NCBI GenBank assembly: GCA_029953615.1
Contig: CP124529.1
Location: forward strand, 3,658,501 to 3,722,500
Source: Pseudomonas putida
GTDB lineage: Bacteria; Pseudomonadota; Gammaproteobacteria; Pseudomonadales; Pseudomonadaceae
Direction: 5' to 3'
DNA length: 64,000 nt
Every line of letters starts with the position of its first letter. Position 1 is the first letter of the stretch. The notes beneath the pieces are model-generated. The model was not told where the DNA came from. It did no database searches and saw only the letters and a program-made list of their open reading frames with translations. The position numbers were made by a program, and so were the translations under genes. Positions 1 through 9,487 of this stretch are shown in pieces.

Positions 1-2279
1 CGTTTCTCGTTGGCCATGGCGTGGGCGGTAAGGGCGACGATTGGCAACGGATTGCCGCTTTGGGTGTTTTCCCACAGACGGATCTGCTCGGTGCAGGCGC
101 GGCCGTCCATGCCGGGCATCTGCACGTCCATCAACACCAGGTCGAACGGCTCGTCCTGCACCGCCTGCACCGCCGCATAGCCGTTGTCGACGGCCAGCAC
201 TTCGGCACCCAGGTCTTCGAGCAGGGTCTGCACCAGCAGCAGGTTGGCGGCATTGTCGTCGACGCAGAGGATCTTCGGCTGGCGCTGGCCGTTGATGCTG
301 GTCACCTCGCCCTGCGGGCGGCGCGGCTGCACCAGTTCCAGCAACAGGCGGCGCAGTTTGCGCGTGCAGGTCGGCTTGGACAGCAATTGGCCATGGCCGT
401 TGGGCAGGTACGGATGGTAAAGCGCCTGCTCGGTGGTCGGGCACAGCACTACACACTGGCAATGGTAGCGTTCGAGCTGCTGGTGGTAACGGCCCAGTTG
501 CTCCGGCGACAGGCTGCCCAGGTTGGCCCCGAGCACGGCGAAGTCGAACGGCAGAGCGGCTTGGCTGGCGGCCTGCACGCCCTGCAGCAACTGGTCGTAG
601 GAGGCGAACAGGCTAACGCTGAGGCCGCAGTCTTGCAGTTGGTGTTCCAGTGCCTGGCGCGCCAGTTCGTGGCCATCGACGATGGCCGCGCGGCGGCCCA
701 GCAGCGGTTGCAGCGGCATCTCCTCGACACCGTCGTGGGCCTTGGGCAGGTTGAGGCTGATCCAGAACTGCGAACCCTCGCCCGGGGTGCTGTCGACGCC
801 GATTTCGCCGCCCATCTGCTCGATCAGGCGCTTGGAAATCACCAGCCCCAGGCCGGTGCCGCCGGGCTGGCGGGCCAGCGAGTTGTCGGCCTGGCTGAAA
901 GCCTGGAACAACGTACGCACATCCTGCGGCGACAGGCCGATGCCGGTGTCCTGCACGCTGATGCGCAGCTGCGCGCTGTCTTCGTGCTCGTCTTCGAGCA
1001 TGGCGCGCACGACGATGGTGCCTTCGCGGGTGAACTTGATGGCGTTGCTGACCAGGTTGGTAAGGATCTGCTTGAGCCGCAACGGGTCGCCAATCAGCGA
1101 CGACGGGGTATCGCGGTAGATCAGGCTGAGCAGCTCCAGCTGCTTGGCGTGGGCGGCCGGGGCGAGGATGGTCAGGGTGTCCTGGATCAGGTCGCGCAGG
1201 TTGAACGGGATGCTGTCGAGCACCAGTTTGCCGGCCTCGATCTTGGAGAAATCGAGGATCTCGTTGATGATCCCCAGCAGGTTGTCGGCGGATTTCTCGA
1301 TGGTGCTCAGATAGTCCAGCTGGCGCGGTGTCAGCTCACTTTTCTGCAGCAGGTGGGTGAAGCCGAGGATACCGTTGAGCGGGGTGCGGATTTCGTGGCT
1401 CATGTTGGCCAGGAATTCCGACTTGATACGGCTGGCCTCCAGGGCTTCCTTGCGCGCCATGTCCAGCTCGATGTTCTGGATCTCGATGGTTTCAAGGTTC
1501 TGGCGCACGTCCTCGGTGGCCTGGTCGATGCTGTGCTGCAGCTCTTCGTGGGCATTGTGCAGGGTTTCGGCCATGCGGTTGATGCCGCGCGCCAGTTCAT
1601 CCAGCTCATGGCTGCCCATGGCCGGCAGGCGTTCCTCGAGGTGGCCGTCCTTGAGCTGGTTGACTGCGTGCTTGATACGCTTGATGGGGTCGTTGATGGT
1701 GCGGCTCATGCGCAATGCCAGCAGGCCGCTGAGCACCAGGCAGGCGAGGATCAGCAACAGGCTGGTGAACAGGTTGCGGTAGCCGCGCAGCAGGGTGCCG
1801 TCGTGGGACAGCTCGATCTCGACCCAGCCCAGCAGGCGTTCGGCTTCGGCCGGTACGGCATCGGTGGCCAGGTCGCGGTGGTGGCCGAATACCGGCATCA
1901 GGTAGCGCGTGGCATCATTGCCGCTGCGTTGCAGCAGCTGGGTGCCGGTGCCGCCGCTGGGCGGCTGATTGAGCATGCTCGGGCCGGCGTGGGCCAGGCG
2001 CGTGCGGTCCGGGGCCAGGAAGGCGACGGCACGCACATCGGCCTGCTCCAGGGTCTGCGCGGCAATGCGCTCCAGTTGCGCCGGTGCCAGCCTGGCCATG
2101 GCGGGCGCGGCCAGTGGTGCCAGTTGCTCGGCGATCATCTTGCCGCGCTGCAGCAGTTGGGTGCGCAGGTCGTTCTGCTGCAGCCAGGTGAAGTAACTAC
2201 CCAGCACCACGGCCATAAGGCCGGCTGGCAGCAGGGCCAGCAGCAGGACCCGACTGCGAATTCCCAAGCGATCGAGCAC
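1..2279 (-). CDS. gacS: GacS/BarA hybrid sensor histidine kinase, C-terminal end outside the window
   Basis: Membrane-bound hybrid kinase of the GacS/GacA system, which in pseudomonads controls small RNAs and secondary metabolism. The GTG start at 2279 is chosen because AGGAGG (2285-2290) lies 5 nt upstream. In order: an N-terminal membrane segment right after the start, a periplasmic sensor part, a second membrane segment and HAMP region, HisKA with SHEIRTPLNGI (His near residue 294), a HATPase with a GTGLGL box, and a receiver with LVLMDVQMPGMDG. The window starts inside that receiver (PIVALTAHAMANEK), so the rest of it and the expected HPt domain, roughly 150 residues, are missing. A full-length GacS is about 917 aa. 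Divergent from the PirR-like gene. Confidence 0.95.
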   Translation of the reverse strand, partial: MLDRLGIRSRVLLLALLPAGLMAVVLGSYFTWLQQNDLRTQLLQRGKMIAEQLAPLAAPAMARLAPAQLERIAAQTLEQADVRAVAFLAPDRTRLAHAGPSMLNQPPSGGTGTQLLQRSGNDATRYLMPVFGHHRDLATDAVPAEAERLLGWVEIELSHDGTLLRGYRNLFTSLLLILACLVLSGLLALRMSRTINDPIKRIKHAVNQLKDGHLEERLPAMGSHELDELARGINRMAETLHNAHEELQHSIDQATEDVRQNLETIEIQNIELDMARKEALEASRIKSEFLANMSHEIRTPLNGILGFTHLLQKSELTPRQLDYLSTIEKSADNLLGIINEILDFSKIEAGKLVLDSIPFNLRDLIQDTLTILAPAAHAKQLELLSLIYRDTPSSLIGDPLRLKQILTNLVSNAIKFTREGTIVVRAMLEDEHEDSAQLRISVQDTGIGLSPQDVRTLFQAFSQADNSLARQPGGTGLGLVISKRLIEQMGGEIGVDSTPGEGSQFWISLNLPKAHDGVEEMPLQPLLGRRAAIVDGHELARQALEHQLQDCGLSVSLFASYDQLLQGVQAASQAALPFDFAVLGANLGSLSPEQLGRYHQQLERYHCQCVVLCPTTEQALYHPYLPNGHGQLLSKPTCTRKLRRLLLELVQPRRPQGEVTSINGQRQPKILCVDDNAANLLLVQTLLEDLGAEVLAVDNGYAAVQAVQDEPFDLVLMDVQMPGMDGRACTEQIRLWENTQSGNPLPIVALTAHAMANEK

Positions 2280-2472
2280 ACTCGCCTCCTGTCACGTGCC
2301 TGGACGCCGTCAAGCGCTGACGGCCAAGCCGGGAAGTTACTCCGCCTGTTGCGCTATTGCACCTTTTTAGTCGGTGTTTTGCACCGTTGCAGGGGCCTTG
2401 GTCGCAGGGCGGTTGCCTGGCAGGCGCGGGATGCTCAATAATCGTGTAATTGAGAATGCATGGCAGTTGCTA

Positions 2473-3192
2473 ATGAATCCTGTGTCTATTCACAGCTCCA
2501 ATATCCTCGCCATCGAGGATGACCCGGTCCTCGGTGCCTACCTGCACGAAGAATTGCAGCGCGGCGGTTTCCAGGTGACCTGGTGCCGCAACGGCCTGGA
2601 GGGCCTGGAAACGGCAGGGCGCCAGGCGTTCGATGTGGTGCTCATGGACATCCTGCTGCCCGGGCTCAACGGTCTGGATGCCCTGGCGCAGTTGCGCAAG
2701 CGCAGCGCCACGCCGGTGATCCTGATGTCGGCGCTGGGCGCCGAGGCCGACCGCATCAGCGGTTTCCAGCGCGGTGCCGACGACTACCTGCCCAAGCCAT
2801 TCAGCATGGCCGAGCTGCAGGTGCGCATCGAGGCTATCCTGCGGCGCGTGGCCCTCGAGCGGCGCCATCAGGCCCCGCAGGTGCAGGCCGCCAGTGGCGA
2901 CTTGCACTATGACGAGGCGCTGTGCGACGTGCGCCTGGAGGGTCGCCTGGCCGGCCTGACCCCCAGCGAGTTCCGCCTGCTCGACATCCTCAACCGCAAC
3001 CTCGACGAAGTGCTGAGCAAGCCGTTCCTCTACCAGCAAGTACTGCAGCGAGGCTATTCGCGGCACGATCGCAGCCTGGACATGCACGTCAGCCAGATCC
3101 GTCGCAAACTCAAGGACATCGGCTATCACGAACGGCAGATCCGCACCGTGTGGGGCAAGGGCTACGTGCTCAGCGTCGGCGAGGTGGAGTGA
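2473..3192 (+). CDS. pirR: OmpR-family response regulator, PirR-like
   Basis: DNA-binding response regulator of 239 aa. The receiver has the acidic pocket EDD near residues 15-17, the phosphoacceptor Asp59 in VLMDILLPGLNG and Lys108 in LPKPF. A winged-helix OmpR output domain follows, ending in RTVWGKGYVLS. The ATG at 2473 is preferred over in-frame upstream starts because it places the receiver right at the N-terminus, although the ribosome site is weak. The kinase gene begins 3 nt after the stop. A pair between gacS and cysM corresponds by position to pirR-pirS of P. aeruginosa, which activates a ferric-enterobactin receptor. The name is inferred from that synteny, and the target here is unknown. 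Confidence 0.8.
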   Translation: MNPVSIHSSNILAIEDDPVLGAYLHEELQRGGFQVTWCRNGLEGLETAGRQAFDVVLMDILLPGLNGLDALAQLRKRSATPVILMSALGAEADRISGFQRGADDYLPKPFSMAELQVRIEAILRRVALERRHQAPQVQAASGDLHYDEALCDVRLEGRLAGLTPSEFRLLDILNRNLDEVLSKPFLYQQVLQRGYSRHDRSLDMHVSQIRRKLKDIGYHERQIRTVWGKGYVLSVGEVE

Positions 3193-3195
3193 CAC

Positions 3196-4587
3196 ATGCT
3201 CGACCGCCATTCGCTGTTCTGGAAGCTGGCGATCCTGTTGGTGGGCTTCTGCCTGCTGATGATCGGCCTCAGCTACACCTGGGGCCGGCACATGGAAACC
3301 CGGAACGCCTTCCTCTCGGAGCCGGCGCGGCAGGCCTTGCGTGGTTATGCTGCCGAGGCCGAGCAGGCCTGGCGCAGTGGCGGGCGGGCCGGGCTGGACA
3401 GGTGGGTGGCGGCGATGCACCAGCGCGAACGCGGCTGGGTTGGCGTGCTCGACTTCAACCTGCAGCCGCTGGATAGCGCCACTCTCGACCCCCGGATCAT
3501 GCAGCGGCTGACCCGCCTGCGCGGTGTCGACTGGCCGATGAGCCGGCGCAGCGTCGAGCAGCCGTGGCTGCGCATACCGTTCCCGGGGGCGCCGGAACAG
3601 GGCATGTTGGTGATCGAACTGCCGCAGCGCTTCAACCCCGGCCAATACCGCATGCTGTGGCGCATCGTCACCAACGGCATCATCCCTGGCCTGTTCACCT
3701 TGCTGTTGTGCGTGGGCCTTTACCGCATGCTGATCGTGCCGTTGAACCAGTTGCGCGAGCAGGCCAATGCCTGGCGCGCCGACCAGTTGTCGGCGCGCCT
3801 CGACCCACGCACCATCGCCCGGCATGACGAGCTGGGCGAACTGGCTCGAGCCTTCGACCAGATGGCCGAGCGCCTGCAGGGCACGGTAGCCATGCAGCAG
3901 CAGTTGCTCCGTGACCTGTCCCATGAAATGCGCACGCCACTCAGCCGGCTGCGGGTGGCTTGCGATGGCGAAACCGACCTGCAGCGCCTGCGTGACCGCC
4001 TGACGCGGGAAGTGGACTGCATGCAGCAACTGGTCGAGGACACGCTGCAACTGGCCTGGCAGGACGCTGAACGTGCGCCGATGAATCTGGAGCCGATCGA
4101 GGTACAGGCGCTGTGGGAGCTGCTGGCCGAGAATGCCAGCTATGAAAGCGGCTGGGCACTGGCGCGGCTGCGATGCGAAGTGCCGGCCGACTGTTGGGTG
4201 CAGGGCAACCTCAATCATCTGGCCCAGGCGCTGGAGAACCTGTTGCGCAATGCCATTCGTCATTCGCCGGCCGAGGGAGTGGTGCGCCTCGGTGGGCAGC
4301 GTGAAGGCGGGTACTGGAGGTTGTGGCTGGAAGACGAGGGCGGTGGCGTTGCTGAAGAAGACCTGGAGCGGATCTTTGCACCGTTCTCGCGGCTGGACGG
4401 TTCGCGGCCCGGCGATGGCGGTTTCGGCCTGGGGCTGAGCATCGCCCGTAGTGCCATCCAGCGCCAGGGCGGCACCTTGTGGGCGCAGAATGGCAAGCAT
4501 GGGCTGCGGTTGTGCATGAGATTGCCGTTACATGTGCCGGCCCCTTCACGGGCATGCCCGCTCCCTCAGGTTCAGCATTTATCTTGA
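3196..4587 (+). CDS. pirS: Sensor histidine kinase, PirS-like
   Basis: Partner kinase of the preceding regulator, 463 aa. It has an N-terminal membrane helix (WKLAILLVGFCLLMIGL), a periplasmic domain of about 130 residues, a second helix near residue 165, a HAMP linker, HisKA with LSHEMRTPLSRLR (His243) and a HATPase ending in FGLGLSIARSAI. The last dozen residues read into a REP palindrome, so the natural C-terminus may have been extended by it. In P. aeruginosa the receptor gene pirA follows this kinase. Here cysM follows after a REP pair, so the sensor-target link is broken or the target lies elsewhere. Confidence 0.8.
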   Translation: MLDRHSLFWKLAILLVGFCLLMIGLSYTWGRHMETRNAFLSEPARQALRGYAAEAEQAWRSGGRAGLDRWVAAMHQRERGWVGVLDFNLQPLDSATLDPRIMQRLTRLRGVDWPMSRRSVEQPWLRIPFPGAPEQGMLVIELPQRFNPGQYRMLWRIVTNGIIPGLFTLLLCVGLYRMLIVPLNQLREQANAWRADQLSARLDPRTIARHDELGELARAFDQMAERLQGTVAMQQQLLRDLSHEMRTPLSRLRVACDGETDLQRLRDRLTREVDCMQQLVEDTLQLAWQDAERAPMNLEPIEVQALWELLAENASYESGWALARLRCEVPADCWVQGNLNHLAQALENLLRNAIRHSPAEGVVRLGGQREGGYWRLWLEDEGGGVAEEDLERIFAPFSRLDGSRPGDGGFGLGLSIARSAIQRQGGTLWAQNGKHGLRLCMRLPLHVPAPSRACPLPQVQHLS

Positions 4588-4640
4588 ATGCAGCGCAATC
4601 CCTGTGGGAGCGGGCGTGCCCGCGAAGAGGCCGGTACAGG
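4534..4640. repeat. REP pair (GCGGGC-type)
   Basis: Two inverted REP units around CGGGCATGCCCGCTCCC and CCTGTGGGAGCGGGCGTGCC, ending GCGAAGAGGCCGG. This resembles the roughly 35-bp REP family of P. putida. It overlaps the 3' end of the PirS-like gene and probably forms its transcript end. Confidence 0.9.
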
Positions 4641-4746
4641 TTATCGATATAGCTTGTAGCTATATTCACCACAGATTGCGTGATATGGCCGAGAAGGGTT
4701 TGCCGGTATGATAGGCACCCCTGCCGACCGGATTGTGAAATACGCC

Positions 4747-5646
4747 ATGACCTTGCAGTACCCAACCATCGCCGATTGCGTCGGCAATACGCCCCTGGTT
4801 CGCCTGCAGCGCATTGCTGGCGAAACCAGCAACACCCTCCTGCTCAAGCTCGAAGGTAACAATCCCGCCGGCTCGGTAAAGGACCGCCCGGCACTGTCGA
4901 TGATCACCCGCGCCGAACTGCGCGGCCAGATCAAGCCCGGCGACACCCTGATCGAAGCCACCTCCGGCAACACCGGCATCGCCCTGGCGATGGCTGCTGC
5001 GATAAAGGGTTACAAGATGATCCTGATCATGCCCGACAACTCCACCGCCGAACGCAAGGCGGCCATGACCGCCTACGGCGCCGAGCTGATCCTGGTGACC
5101 AAGGAAGAGGGCATGGAAGGCGCCCGTGACCTGGCCGAGAAGCTGCAGGCCGAAGGCCGTGGCCTGGTGCTGGACCAGTTCGCCAACGGCGACAACCCCA
5201 TCGCCCACTACAACAGCACTGGCCCCGAGATCTGGCAGCAGACCCAGGGCACAATCACCCATTTCATCAGCTCCATGGGTACCACCGGTACGATCATGGG
5301 CTGCTCGCAGTACCTCAAGGAACAGAACCCGGCGGTACAGATCATCGGCCTGCAACCAATGGAAGGCTCGGCCATCCCGGGCATCCGCCGCTGGCCCGAG
5401 GAATACCTGCCGAAAATCTTCGACGCCAGCCGCGTCGACCGCGTGGTCGACATGTCGCAGCAGGAAGCCGAGGAAACCACCCGCCGCCTTGCCCGTGAAG
5501 AGGGCATTTTCTGCGGCGTGTCTTCTGGTGGTGCAGTCGCCGCCATGCTGCGCCTGTCCCGCGAGGTGGAAAATGCCACGATGGTCGCGATCATCTGCGA
5601 CCGCGGCGACCGTTACCTGTCCACCGGCCTGTTCGATCCGAGCTAA
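4747..5646 (+). CDS. cysM: Cysteine synthase B
   Basis: PLP-dependent O-acetylserine sulfhydrylase of 299 aa, cytoplasmic, making cysteine from O-acetylserine and sulfide or thiosulfate. The PLP lysine is Lys45 in NPAGSVKDRP, and the phosphate/substrate loop is EATSGNTGIALA. The C-terminal GVSSGGAVAAML glycine-rich loop is present. The ATG at 4747 is chosen over the one at 4708 because the family starts at MTLQYPTIADCVGNTPLVRL. Its stop codon directly abuts the rlmD start, so the two are co-transcribed. Confidence 0.95.
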   Translation: MTLQYPTIADCVGNTPLVRLQRIAGETSNTLLLKLEGNNPAGSVKDRPALSMITRAELRGQIKPGDTLIEATSGNTGIALAMAAAIKGYKMILIMPDNSTAERKAAMTAYGAELILVTKEEGMEGARDLAEKLQAEGRGLVLDQFANGDNPIAHYNSTGPEIWQQTQGTITHFISSMGTTGTIMGCSQYLKEQNPAVQIIGLQPMEGSAIPGIRRWPEEYLPKIFDASRVDRVVDMSQQEAEETTRRLAREEGIFCGVSSGGAVAAMLRLSREVENATMVAIICDRGDRYLSTGLFDPS

Positions 5647-7005
5647 ATGTCCAAGAAAAAAAGCAACAGCGGCCTGCGCTTCCAGCCAGCCGGTGGCAAC
5701 CGCAGCCCCCAGGTCCCGGTGGGCAAGAAGCAGCGCCTGGAAATCGAGCGCCTTGCCGGTGACGGCCGGGGTATCGCCTTCCACGAGGGGCGCACCTGGT
5801 TCGTCAGTGGCGCCCTGGCCGGTGAGGCCGTGGAGGCGCGGGTGCTCAATGCCCGTGGCAAAGTGGTCGAGGCCCGCCTGGAGCGCCTGCTGCAGGCCAG
5901 CCCCGAGCGCCGTCAGGCACCGTGCCGCTATTACGAGCGCTGCGGCGGCTGCAACCTGCAGCACCTGCCGCACGAAGCGCAGCTGGCGCTCAAGCAGCGC
6001 ACCCTTGCCGAGCAGTTGCAGCGCGTGGCCGGCGTGCAGCCCGACGAGTGGGCCGCACCGCTGAGCGGGCCGGAATTCGGTTACCGACGCCGCGCCCGCG
6101 TGGCCGTGCGCTGGGACATCAAGGCCCGCCAGCTGGAGGTCGGCTTCCGCGCCGAAGCCAGCCAGGACATTATTGCCATTGACGATTGCGCGGTGCTGGT
6201 ACAGCCCTTGCAGTCGATTCTGCGCCACTTGCCGACCGTGCTGCGCTCGCTGAGCAAGCCGCAGGCGCTGGGCCATGTGGAACTGTTCAGCGGCACCGCC
6301 GAGGCGCTGTTGGTGCGCCATGTCGCGCCGCTGCCCGCCGAAGACCTGGCCAGGCTGCAGGCGTTCTGCGAGCAGGCCAATGCCCAGCTGTGGCTGCAGG
6401 GTGAAGGGGAGCCGGCGCCAGTGGATCCGGCTGCGCAACTGGGCTTTGCCCTGGCGCCGTGGCAGCTGGAACTGGCCTGGCGCCCAGGTGACTTCGTGCA
6501 GGTGAATGCCCAGGTCAACACGGCGATGATCGAGCAGGCCCTGGCCTGGCTCGCACCGCAGGCCGACGAGCGCGTGCTGGACCTGTTCTGCGGCCTGGGC
6601 AACTTTGCCCTGCCGCTGGCTCGCCAGGCGCGCGAAGTGGTTGCCGTGGAAGGTGTGCAGGCCATGGTCGAGCGGGCCGCGGCCAACGCCCGGAACAACA
6701 ATGTGCATAACGCACGGTTTTTTCAGGCCGATTTATCGCAGCCTTTGGCGGGTGCCGGATGGGCCGCCGAGGGCTTTTCTGCGGTACTCTTGGATCCACC
6801 GCGCGACGGTGCTTTCGAGGTGGTGCAAGGCATCGCCCGCCTCAAGGCCAGAAGGCTGGTCTATGTATCGTGCAACCCGGCCACGCTGGCGCGAGACGCC
6901 CAGGTGCTGGTCGGCCAGGGGTACCGGTTAAAAAGGGCCGGGATTCTCGACATGTTTCCTCAGACGGCGCATGTCGAGGCCATGGCGTTATTCGAAGCGG
7001 GCTAG
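5647..7005 (+). CDS. rlmD: 23S rRNA (uracil(1939)-C5)-methyltransferase
   Basis: SAM-dependent 5-methyluridine methyltransferase of the RumA type, 452 aa. An N-terminal TRAM RNA-binding domain (about residues 20-85) is followed by iron-sulfur ligands Cys93, Cys99 and Cys102 in [10 protein letters not shown]. The Rossmann core carries [15 protein letters not shown], and the catalytic Cys is about residue 409 in [12 protein letters not shown]. The ATG follows the cysM stop with no spacer, indicating translational coupling. It sits before relA as in other pseudomonads. Confidence 0.95.
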   Translation: MSKKKSNSGLRFQPAGGNRSPQVPVGKKQRLEIERLAGDGRGIAFHEGRTWFVSGALAGEAVEARVLNARGKVVEARLERLLQASPERRQAPCRYYERCGGCNLQHLPHEAQLALKQRTLAEQLQRVAGVQPDEWAAPLSGPEFGYRRRARVAVRWDIKARQLEVGFRAEASQDIIAIDDCAVLVQPLQSILRHLPTVLRSLSKPQALGHVELFSGTAEALLVRHVAPLPAEDLARLQAFCEQANAQLWLQGEGEPAPVDPAAQLGFALAPWQLELAWRPGDFVQVNAQVNTAMIEQALAWLAPQADERVLDLFCGLGNFALPLARQAREVVAVEGVQAMVERAAANARNNNVHNARFFQADLSQPLAGAGWAAEGFSAVLLDPPRDGAFEVVQGIARLKARRLVYVSCNPATLARDAQVLVGQGYRLKRAGILDMFPQTAHVEAMALFEAG

Positions 7006-7101
7006 CTGACTGGCCCCTTGGTGCGGCTTGCACGGAATGTTGGCCGCACGGTGATCGCCAGCGCACCTGCGTGGTGTGCTGTATGGAAAGGTAAAACAAA
7101 G

Positions 7102-9342
7102 ATGGTACAGGTGAGAGTGCACCAGCCGGTCAACACTGACGGCAGTATCAATCTCGAAGCATGGTTGGACCATGTGGTAAGCGTCGATTCGGCACTGGAT
7201 CGCGCAGCGCTGAAAGAGGCCTGCGAGTTTGCCCATGAGGTCGAGAAAAAGGGCAACCCGGCCAAGCATTCCTGGGCGGACGGCACGTCCAGTTTCCAGG
7301 CAGGCCTGGAGATCGCCGAAATCCTCGCCGACCTCAAGCTCGACCAGGATTCCCTGGTGGCGGCGGTCATCTACCGCTCGGTGCGCGAGGGCAAGGTGAC
7401 CCTGGCCGAAGTCAGTCAGCGCTTTGGCCCGGTGGTGTCCAAGCTGATCGACGGCGTGCTGCGCATGGCCGCCATCAGCGCCAGCCTCAGCCCGCGGCAA
7501 TCGCTGGTGCTGGGCTCGCAGGCGCAGGTCGAGAACCTGCGCAAGATGCTCGTGGCCATGGTCGATGATGTGCGCGTGGCGTTGATCAAGCTCGCCGAGC
7601 GCACCTGCGCGATCCGTGCGGTCAAGGCCGCCGACGACGAGAAACGCCTGCGTGTTGCGCGCGAGGTGTTCGACATCTATGCGCCGCTGGCGCACCGTCT
7701 GGGTATCGGCCACATCAAGTGGGAGCTGGAAGACCTGTCCTTCCGCTATCTCGAACCCGACCAGTACAAACAGATCGCCAAGTTGCTGCACGAGCGGCGG
7801 CTGGACCGCGAGCGCTTCATCAGCGATGTGATGAACCAGCTGCAGAACGAGCTGCTGGCCACTGGCGTCAAGGCCGACATCAGCGGCCGGGCGAAACATA
7901 TCTATTCGATCTGGCGCAAGATGCAGCGCAAAGGCCTGGAATTCAGCCAGATCTACGACGTGCGCGCGGTACGGGTGCTGGTCCCGGAAATCCGCGACTG
8001 CTACACCGCGCTGGGTATCGTGCACACCCTGTGGCGGCACATCCCCAAGGAGTTCGACGACTACATCGCCAACCCCAAGGAGAACGGCTATCGCTCGCTG
8101 CACACCGCGGTGATCGGCCCCGAGGGCAAGGTGCTGGAAGTGCAGATCCGTACCCACGGCATGCACGAGGAAGCCGAGCTTGGGGTTTGCGCCCACTGGC
8201 GCTACAAGGGCACCGACGTCAAGTCCAGCTCCAACCATTACGAAGAGAAGATCTCCTGGCTGCGCCAGGTGCTTGAGTGGCACGAAGAGCTGGGCGACAT
8301 CGGTGGCCTGGCCGAGCAGCTGCGGGTCGACATCGAACCGGACCGGGTCTACGTGTTCACTCCGGACGGCCACGCCATCGACTTGCCCAAGGGGGCCACG
8401 CCGCTGGACTTCGCCTACCGCGTGCACACCGAAATCGGCCACAACTGCCGCGGTGCCAAGATCAACGGGCGCATCGTGCCGCTCAACTACAGCCTGCAGA
8501 CCGGCGAGCAGGTCGAGATCATCACCAGCAAGCACGGCAACCCCAGCCGTGACTGGTTGAACTCCAACCTGGGTTACGTCACCACCTCGCGAGCGCGGGC
8601 CAAGATTGTGCACTGGTTCAAGCTGCAGGCACGCGACCAGAACGTCGCCGCCGGCAAGACCTTGCTTGAACGCGAGCTTAGCCGCCTGGGCCTGCCGCAG
8701 GTGGATTTCGAGCGACTGGCAGAGAAGACCAACGTCAAGACCGCCGAGGACATGTTCGCCTCGCTCGGTGCCGGCGACCTGCGCCTGGCACACCTGGTCA
8801 ACGCCGCCCAGCAGTTGCTGGAGCCCGAGCGCATCGAGCAGATCGAACTGGTACCACGCAAGCCTACCGGGCCGCGTACCGGCAAGCGCGGTGACATCCA
8901 GATCCAGGGTGTCGGCAACCTGCTGACGCAGATGGCCGGCTGCTGCCAGCCGCTGCCGGGCGACGCCATCGTCGGCTACATCACCCAGGGCCGCGGCGTG
9001 AGCATCCACCGTCAGGACTGCGCCTCGGTGCTGCAGTTGGCGGGCAAGGAGCCGGAGCGCATGATTCAGGTCAGCTGGGGGCCGATCCCGGTGCAGACCT
9101 ACCCGGTCGACATCGTCATCCGTGCCTACGACCGCCCGGGCTTGCTGCGCGATGTGTCGCAAGTGCTGCTGAACGAGAAGATCAACGTGCTGGCGGTGAA
9201 CACCCGCTCGAACAAGGAAGACAACACTGCGTTGATGTCGCTGACCATCGAGATTCCGGGCCTGGATGCGCTGGGGCGCTTGCTGGGGCGGATCTCGCAG
9301 TTGCCGAACATCATCGAGACGCGGCGTAATCGTACCCCTTGA
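7102..9342 (+). CDS. relA: GTP pyrophosphokinase RelA
   Basis: Ribosome-associated (p)ppGpp synthetase of the stringent response, 746 aa. A degenerate HD-hydrolase-like N-terminus lacks the HD pair. The synthetase domain contains RDCYTALGIVH and NPKENGYRSLHTAV. A TGS domain (VYVFTPDGHAIDLPKGATP) and a C-terminal ACT domain with VIRAYDRPGLLRDVS follow. The start MVQVRVHQPVNTDGS at 7102 is preferred over one 84 nt upstream, because upstream residues are not family-like. The missing hydrolase residues distinguish it from bifunctional SpoT. Confidence 0.95.
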   Translation: MVQVRVHQPVNTDGSINLEAWLDHVVSVDSALDRAALKEACEFAHEVEKKGNPAKHSWADGTSSFQAGLEIAEILADLKLDQDSLVAAVIYRSVREGKVTLAEVSQRFGPVVSKLIDGVLRMAAISASLSPRQSLVLGSQAQVENLRKMLVAMVDDVRVALIKLAERTCAIRAVKAADDEKRLRVAREVFDIYAPLAHRLGIGHIKWELEDLSFRYLEPDQYKQIAKLLHERRLDRERFISDVMNQLQNELLATGVKADISGRAKHIYSIWRKMQRKGLEFSQIYDVRAVRVLVPEIRDCYTALGIVHTLWRHIPKEFDDYIANPKENGYRSLHTAVIGPEGKVLEVQIRTHGMHEEAELGVCAHWRYKGTDVKSSSNHYEEKISWLRQVLEWHEELGDIGGLAEQLRVDIEPDRVYVFTPDGHAIDLPKGATPLDFAYRVHTEIGHNCRGAKINGRIVPLNYSLQTGEQVEIITSKHGNPSRDWLNSNLGYVTTSRARAKIVHWFKLQARDQNVAAGKTLLERELSRLGLPQVDFERLAEKTNVKTAEDMFASLGAGDLRLAHLVNAAQQLLEPERIEQIELVPRKPTGPRTGKRGDIQIQGVGNLLTQMAGCCQPLPGDAIVGYITQGRGVSIHRQDCASVLQLAGKEPERMIQVSWGPIPVQTYPVDIVIRAYDRPGLLRDVSQVLLNEKINVLAVNTRSNKEDNTALMSLTIEIPGLDALGRLLGRISQLPNIIETRRNRTP

Positions 9343-9353
9343 TAATCAGGATT

Positions 9354-9470
9354 GGGGCCGCTGTGCGGCCCATCGCCGGCAAGCCAGCTCCCACAGGTAC
9401 TCCGCAGGCCTCAAGTTCTGTGCAAAACCTGTGGGAGCTGGCTTGCCGGCGATCGGGGGCAAAGCCCCCG
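9354..9470. repeat. REP pair (GCCGGCAAGCCAGC-type)
   Basis: Inverted pair of a second REP family, CGCCGGCAAGCCAGCTCCC and its complement, lying between relA and mazG. The outer edges carry GGGGCCGCTGTGCGGCCC and GGGGGCAAAGCCCCC hairpins. Confidence 0.9.
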
Positions 9471-9487
9471 CTGAGGAATAGCTGACC

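Noticed and set aside
21..2441. Long plus-strand open frame of about 800 codons opposite gacS
   Set aside because: It is rich in Gln, His and Ala, typical of antisense GC-rich shadow. The minus strand has clear kinase motifs and a perfect ribosome site.
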